Source: Gudongella sp046224405
GTDB taxonomy: Bacteria; Bacillota; Clostridia; Tissierellales; Tissierellaceae
Direction of reading: 5' to 3'
Assembly (NCBI RefSeq): GCF_046224405.1
Contig: NZ_JBJXRK010000001.1
Span: forward strand, 1-64,000
Length of the DNA: 64,000 nucleotides
Part shown: positions 59,745 to 64,000 of the stretch, piece by piece
Layout: every line of letters begins with the position of its first letter
How positions within the stretch are numbered: the first letter of the stretch is position 1
Translations under genes and position numbers: made by a program
The notes under the pieces: model-generated
What the model was told of the DNA's origin: nothing
Database searches by the model: none
Seen by the model: the letters and a program-made list of their open reading frames with translations, nothing else

Positions 59745-60731
59745 ATGGAAGTCAATCTTAATTTAGGAAGCAATCCTGGAAAGGAAAAACCAAAAATGGA
59801 TCCAGAGACAGTCTACGACCTGATTGTTGTGGGCGGAGGTCCTGCAGGCCTCAACGCGGCACTTTATGCAAAAAGAAAGGGTCTCCAAGTTGGAATAATC
59901 GCAAGGGATATCGGGGGACAGGTTATGGACACATCCTCAGTTGAGAACTATCTGGGCTTTAATTCCCTGTCCGGCGAAGAGCTGATGAAGAAGTTCATTG
60001 GTCATGTAAACGAGCTGAGTGTTCCCATTCTTGAATATGAGGAGCTGGAAGCAATAAATGTAAAGGACAAGTCCAGCATGAGAGAAGTGGTCCTAAAGAA
60101 TGGTGAGAAATTCAATACTTATTCCGTTATTATCGCAACGGGAAGTAAGCCAAGAAAGCTTGGAGTTCCTGGAGAGAAGGAATATGCCGGCAAGGGTGTT
60201 TGCTATTGCGCAATATGTGACGGTCCTCTTTTCGCAGGCGAGGAGGTAATTGTGGCAGGCGGTGGCAACTCTGCTGTTGAAGCTGCAATTGACCTGGCCA
60301 AGATCGTAAAGAAGGTCACAATAGTTCACAGATCACAGTTCAGGGCTGACCAGATACTAATAGACCAGCTTTCAAAGCTTGATAATGTTGAAGTGAAGCT
60401 TCAGACCCAGATTCTGGAGGTTCAAGGTGACAAGTTCATGACCGGGGTCAAGGTCAAGGACAAGGAATCAGGTGAGGAATACCAGGTTGAGGGTGCAGGT
60501 CTGTTTGTTGAAATAGGGTACCTGCCAAACAGCGAAATATTCTCCAATCTATTGGAGCTTAATGAAAGAAATGAGATTGTCGTGGATAGATACGGCAAGA
60601 CCAGTGTTGAGGGAATCTATGCAGCTGGCGATGTGACCGACACCCCCTACAAGCAGATAATCATGTCTGCCGGGGACGGAGCAAAATGCGCACTTGCCGT
60701 AAACGACTATTTGAACACTGTTAACAAGTAA
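59745..60731 (+). CDS. trxB: thioredoxin reductase-like FAD/NAD(P) oxidoreductase
   Basis: 328 residues from ATG 59745, with GGAGGTG upstream; a GTG four codons earlier overlaps it. FAD motif VVGGGPAGLNAALYAKR (28-44), redox-active CAIC at 155-158 (CYCAICDGPLF), the NAD(P) motif GGGNSAVEAAIDLAK and C-terminal IYAAGDVTDTPYKQIIMSAGDGA. It reduces thioredoxin-like partners; the adjacent gene is a double-thioredoxin protein and is the likely partner. Cys 153 just before the pair is unusual. Confidence 0.93.
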   Translation: MEVNLNLGSNPGKEKPKMDPETVYDLIVVGGGPAGLNAALYAKRKGLQVGIIARDIGGQVMDTSSVENYLGFNSLSGEELMKKFIGHVNELSVPILEYEELEAINVKDKSSMREVVLKNGEKFNTYSVIIATGSKPRKLGVPGEKEYAGKGVCYCAICDGPLFAGEEVIVAGGGNSAVEAAIDLAKIVKKVTIVHRSQFRADQILIDQLSKLDNVEVKLQTQILEVQGDKFMTGVKVKDKESGEEYQVEGAGLFVEIGYLPNSEIFSNLLELNERNEIVVDRYGKTSVEGIYAAGDVTDTPYKQIIMSAGDGAKCALAVNDYLNTVNK

Positions 60732-60747
60732 ATTACAGGAGGTAATT

Positions 60748-61398
60748 ATGAAATTTTTAAATGAAGAAGTAGCAAAGCAGCTTGAGGGAATCTTTAAGGG
60801 TATGAAGGATGATGTTACGGTGGCCCTTTTCACCAAAGACCAGGATTGTGAAACCTGCACCGATACCAAGGACTTCATTTCAGAGCTGGCTTCCGTTGCA
60901 CCAAAGCTAAGCCTTGAAAACCATGACCTTGAGAAGGATTCCGAGAAGGCACAAGAATTCGGAGTCAAGATGGCACCAAGCCTTGTACTTCTTGACAAGG
61001 ACAAGAACTACAAGAGAATAAAGTTCAACGGTGTCCCATCGGGACATGAGATCAATTCCTTTATCAGCAGCGTTATGGAGGTTTCCGGAAACTCCCAGGA
61101 GCTGCCCAAGGAGATAATGGAGAGGATTGAAAAGATTGACAAGCCGGTTAACATCAAGGTATTCGTGACACTTGCATGTCCACACTGTCCAGGAGCTGTT
61201 GAGAAGGCTCACAAGCTGGCACTTGAGAATCCAAACATCCATGCTGACATGATCGAGGCCCAGACCTTCTTTGATATGTCTGAGGAGTACAATGTATCAA
61301 GTGTTCCAAAGATAGTGATAAACGACGAGTTCGAGTTTGTAGGCAATCAGCCTCTTGAGGTTTTCCTTGACGAGATAGAAAAGACACAGGTAGCATAA
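60748..61398 (+). CDS. double-thioredoxin-fold disulfide oxidoreductase
   Basis: 216 residues. Two thioredoxin folds: the first (1-115) with Cys 34 and Cys 37 in DCETCTD, the second (about 130-216) with CPHC at 144-147 in TLACPHCPGA. Resembles archaeal/bacterial protein disulfide oxidoreductase (Pdo) and the AhpF N-terminal domain. 16 bases downstream of trxB with its own GGAGG; the pair is likely a dithiol relay for anaerobic metabolism. Ends in a strong terminator. Confidence 0.9.
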   Translation: MKFLNEEVAKQLEGIFKGMKDDVTVALFTKDQDCETCTDTKDFISELASVAPKLSLENHDLEKDSEKAQEFGVKMAPSLVLLDKDKNYKRIKFNGVPSGHEINSFISSVMEVSGNSQELPKEIMERIEKIDKPVNIKVFVTLACPHCPGAVEKAHKLALENPNIHADMIEAQTFFDMSEEYNVSSVPKIVINDEFEFVGNQPLEVFLDEIEKTQVA

Positions 61399-61399
61399 A

Positions 61400-61438
61400 A
61401 AAAATCATGTTTCCCAGATGGGAAACATGATTTTTTTT
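61400..61438. terminator. strong bidirectional terminator
   Basis: AATCATGTTTCCC / GGGAAACATGATT with AGAT loop, A-run before and T-run after. Confidence 0.93.
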
Positions 61439-61445
61439 GTTATTG

Positions 61446-62855
61446 TTATAGTTTCTTTGAGAATATTGCAAGTACACCAATTACAGCAAGACCGAAAATC
61501 ATAAGTGATGTCTGCTCGATTGAGATTATACCCATTACGGCAACTATTAGAATTGCCACTGGAATAACGTACTTGACTGTATTGTACCATACGTTGAAAA
61601 GACCAAACTTGATTGTTCCACCATTGGTGATCTCATCCTCAAGGTCCTTCTTGTCAACAAACCATCCAACGAATATGGCCAACAGCAATCCACCGATAGC
61701 AAGGAATATCTTGTCAGTAAGGATGTCGAAGAAGTCGAATACTCCAACTCCAAACATGGTAAACCCAGACATTAGTCCCATTGAAAGTGATGAAAGAATT
61801 CCAGTTACAACCATTATTCCACCAGCTGTGTAAACGGATTTCTTTCTTTCCCATCCTCTTTGGTCTATCAGATATGCTGTAACTACCTCAAGAAGTGATA
61901 CTGATGAAGTAAGTGCAGCTACTGTAAGTGCCACAAAGAATATGGCTGAGAACAGTGTACCGATTCCTCCCATTGCTGCAAAGATCTGTGGAACAACTAC
62001 GAATACAAGACCAGCTCCTACTGCAGGCTCCATTCCAAATGCGAAAAGCGCTGGGAATATTGCAATACCTGCAAGCAATGCTACACCGGTGTCCATAAGT
62101 GTTACAATCAGAGCATTACTTGGTAGGTTCTCTGACTTTCCAAGGTAACTACCGTATGTGATCATACAGCCCATACCAAGTGATAGTGAGAAGAAAGCCT
62201 GCCCAAGGGCTGCAAGGTAAGTCTGTCCTGTAACTGCACTGAAGTCTGGCTTGAACAGGAAGTCTAGACCAGCACCTGCTCCAGGAAGCGTAACGCTTCT
62301 TCCAGCGATTAAAAGTAACAGTACGAACAATGTAGGCATAAGTATCTTACCCGCTTTTTCAATTCCGCCTGCAATACCCTTTGCAACGATAGCTATGTTC
62401 ATTGCAAGGAATATCAACATCCACATAACTGGTTCAAAGGAGCTTGTTATAAAGCCACCAAAAATATCTCCAATTACTGCCGGATTTGAAAGAAGTCCTG
62501 TAAATGATTTGAATACATAGGCCAATGCCCATCCACCAACTACAGGGTAGAAGCCCATTATGAAGAATGCACTAAGCACCCCAAGGACTCCTGCGAATGT
62601 AAAGTTCTTGTTAATGGATTTGTAGGCTCCAACTGCTGCAAGCTCAGTTCTACGACCAATGGCAAATTCCGAAATCATGATGCTGATACCGATTATTAAT
62701 GCGAATGCCAAATAAATAATTATAAATGCACTACCACCGTTGTCTCCTGCCATGTACGGAAATCTCCAAATGTTACCAAGACCTACCGCTGAACCGGCAG
62801 CAGCCATCAAGAATCCAACCCGGGATCCCCAATTTTCTCTTTGTTTCTTTTCCAT
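61446..62855 (-). CDS. sodium-dependent transporter, NSS/SNF family
   Basis: 469 residues from ATG 62855 (GGAGG nine bases upstream). About 11 to 12 membrane helices. Signature RENWGSRVGFLMAAAGSAVGLGNIWRFPYMAGDNGGSAF near the N-terminus includes the sodium-site region. Bacterial members import amino acids or amines with Na+. Its substrate is unknown. A Na+ gradient made by the NQR-like complex at 12-15 kb could drive it. Confidence 0.92.
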   Translation of the reverse strand: MEKKQRENWGSRVGFLMAAAGSAVGLGNIWRFPYMAGDNGGSAFIIIYLAFALIIGISIMISEFAIGRRTELAAVGAYKSINKNFTFAGVLGVLSAFFIMGFYPVVGGWALAYVFKSFTGLLSNPAVIGDIFGGFITSSFEPVMWMLIFLAMNIAIVAKGIAGGIEKAGKILMPTLFVLLLLIAGRSVTLPGAGAGLDFLFKPDFSAVTGQTYLAALGQAFFSLSLGMGCMITYGSYLGKSENLPSNALIVTLMDTGVALLAGIAIFPALFAFGMEPAVGAGLVFVVVPQIFAAMGGIGTLFSAIFFVALTVAALTSSVSLLEVVTAYLIDQRGWERKKSVYTAGGIMVVTGILSSLSMGLMSGFTMFGVGVFDFFDILTDKIFLAIGGLLLAIFVGWFVDKKDLEDEITNGGTIKFGLFNVWYNTVKYVIPVAILIVAVMGIISIEQTSLMIFGLAVIGVLAIFSKKL

Positions 62856-62911
62856 CAAATATTCCCTCCTTTAGTACTGTAATGATGCAATAGTTTCACA
62901 TCTTAATAAAT

Positions 62912-62940
62912 ATGATAATACAAAATGGGTAATTTGTCTA
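62912..62940 (-). promoter_or_regulatory. promoter of the NSS transporter
   Basis: Minus strand TAGACA, 17 bases, TATCAT, about 57 bases before the start codon. Confidence 0.45.
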
Positions 62941-62996
62941 GTTGAATTTACAGATAATTATGAAATATTAGTTATTTCTTTAACAATGTGCACCAT

Positions 62997-63023
62997 AAAA
63001 ACATCTGTTCCTTGAACAGATGT
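62997..63023 (-). terminator. terminator of the GNAT gene at 63031
   Basis: ACATCTGTTC / GAACAGATGT with a three-base loop, then TTTTATGG on the minus strand. Confidence 0.88.
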
Positions 63024-63030
63024 GGGGTTC

Positions 63031-63804
63031 TCATATTCTTGAATGCTCCATTACGGTGTCAAACTGATTGAAGCCCAGCTTTCTGTACAGCCCTCCAGCT
63101 TCAGGATTCTCGTACTCCAAATAGATTTTCTTCCCTTCCCTCTGAAGTAGCTTGATTACATGAGTCATCAGCCTTGTTCCAAAGCCCTTGCCCTGCTGGT
63201 TAAGTCTTGTGGCCACACCAACAATCAATGCGCTGTCCTCCTGTTCAAAATCAGTCTGTACAACAGAAACAAGCCTTTCTTCCTCAAAAAGTCCATAGGC
63301 CCTTCCCCTGCCGGTTCTTAGCTTTTCCTCCATGACCTCTTCAGATGCGAAGGATTTGAATACCTCCAGATAGATTTCAACAACCCTACCAAGGTCCTCC
63401 GTTCCAAGCTGCCGTATCCCGTCAAGGTTGCCCATTTCAAGCCTCACCGGCTCCTCCAGTCTGCACAGATAGGTGATGGGAATACCCTTGCCCAACACCT
63501 TCAGCCCTTCCAGCCTTTCCGTGGACGAAAAGGGCCCTATAAGCTTCCTGAACTGGAGCGCAGTCAGGAAACCAGACAGCTCCTCCACATCATAGGCTTC
63601 CCTGGAATAGAACTTGATTGTTCCAGATAGCCTGTGAAACAAGTAGCTGACGGTCCTGCCATCATCATCCCTCTGAAGGTAGATGTCCCTGTAGATGGGT
63701 TTCCTTGACAAAAGCCCCAGGAGATTGAAGTAGTTCTCAACGGGGTTTTGCATCAGGTCTGGAATGATGTCATTCCAGCTGTGTCTATCAAGCTTCTCAA
63801 TCAT
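63031..63804 (-). CDS. GNAT acetyltransferase with a second domain
   Basis: 257 residues. N-terminal region (about 1-110) is a GNAT-like or cofactor-binding fold without strong motif; the C-terminal GNAT domain (about 130-250) has SALIVGVATRLNQQGKGFGTRLMTHVI, with QGKGFGTRL as the acetyl-CoA loop, and IYLEYENPEAGGLYRKLGF. Two-GNAT-domain proteins of this size are common in Clostridia. Substrate unknown. Overlaps the ribosome binding site of the preceding gene: its start lies 11 bases after that gene's stop. Confidence 0.85.
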   Translation of the reverse strand: MIEKLDRHSWNDIIPDLMQNPVENYFNLLGLLSRKPIYRDIYLQRDDDGRTVSYLFHRLSGTIKFYSREAYDVEELSGFLTALQFRKLIGPFSSTERLEGLKVLGKGIPITYLCRLEEPVRLEMGNLDGIRQLGTEDLGRVVEIYLEVFKSFASEEVMEEKLRTGRGRAYGLFEEERLVSVVQTDFEQEDSALIVGVATRLNQQGKGFGTRLMTHVIKLLQREGKKIYLEYENPEAGGLYRKLGFNQFDTVMEHSRI

Positions 63805-63814
63805 TTGATCACTC

Positions 63815-64000
63815 CTAGAACCTAAAGGTATTTTTCATGGTGTTCCTGGCGGCATTTGTTGCACCCTTGCTAAAGGCCTTCAGGATGGTCACCGTATTGT
63901 CCTTGAGCACCGACCCGAGCATTGATATGGCTTCAATGGTGGCGCTTCTTCTTAGGCTTCTCTTGTCCGGTTTGGTAAGGGCGCTGAGATACCTTTGGGC
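63815..64000 (-). CDS. C-terminal part of a hypothetical gene cut by the window edge
   Basis: The visible 61 residues (61 codons plus stop) end ARNTMKNTFRF and are rich in Lys, Arg and Ala, with a sequence TKPDKRSLRRSATIEAISML. The stop codon overlaps the Shine-Dalgarno of the downstream GNAT gene, so they share a transcript. The start and family are outside the window. Confidence 0.6.
   Translation of the reverse strand, partial: AQRYLSALTKPDKRSLRRSATIEAISMLGSVLKDNTVTILKAFSKGATNAARNTMKNTFRF

Overview
The window reads as a stretch of chromosome from an anaerobic, low-to-moderate-GC Firmicute of the Clostridia type (my best guess is a Tissierellales-like lineage; this is inference from gene content, not a database match). 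Supporting signs are GTG and TTG starts behind strong GGAGG ribosome binding sites, a cytoplasmic parvulin, rubrerythrin-like and hemerythrin-like proteins, an Nqr/Rnf-type ion pump, S-layer homology domains, a CIRCE-controlled small heat-shock protein, and use of selenium (a tRNA 2-selenouridine synthase and a UGA-containing glutaredoxin gene). About four fifths of the genes lie on the minus strand. No rRNA, tRNA, CRISPR array, prophage or intact insertion sequence was seen. Layout: 1-11.6 kb holds housekeeping and stress genes (short MltG-like protein, RsuA-type pseudouridine synthase, radical SAM protein, HAD phosphatase, PepD peptidase, an orphan DNA methyltransferase, free and peptide methionine sulfoxide reductases, LrgAB, a rubrerythrin-like protein, a large RelA/SpoT-domain protein). 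11.6-15.5 kb is a five-gene NqrBCDEF operon with no nqrA. 15.7-22.0 kb carries an old yellow enzyme, parvulin, cold-shock protein, methylglyoxal synthase, a frameshifted acyl-ACP thioesterase and a HerA-like ATPase. 22.1-32.5 kb is a complete monoderm-type Tad/Flp pilus operon: a 58-residue Flp pilin, prepilin peptidase, TadE, TadG, CpaB, TadZ, CpaF, TadB, TadC, then a von Willebrand factor A protein and a DUF192 protein, all behind a strong promoter and a cyclic di-GMP-II riboswitch. 32.5-42.5 kb has a DMT transporter, DUF1893, the 2-selenouridine synthase MnmH, a 1733-residue SLH/GLUG-repeat surface protein and FtsH. 42.6-46.8 kb is a redox and Fe-S neighbourhood: ECF S component, Mrp/NBP35, DUF134, a Crp/Fnr regulator divergent from a membrane polyferredoxin, the selenocysteine glutaredoxin and Hsp20. 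46.8-64 kb holds UvsE, a cell-wall glucosaminidase, DUF438/hemerythrin, acetyltransferases, a ZIP transporter, a PAS-GGDEF-HD-GYP protein, PrsA, a large HTH regulator of unknown type, a degenerate REP-type transposase relative, a thioredoxin-reductase/double-thioredoxin pair and a sodium-dependent transporter. Two themes tie the window together. First, c-di-GMP: an enzyme with intact synthesis (GGDEF) and hydrolysis (HD-GYP) motifs at 53.6-55.4 kb and a c-di-GMP-II riboswitch in the pilus leader at 32.4 kb make a likely surface-attachment circuit. Second, redox biology with selenium: the UPWC glutaredoxin, MnmH, the thioredoxin-reductase pair, the methionine sulfoxide reductases and the Na+-NQR-like pump that lacks its quinone-side subunit.
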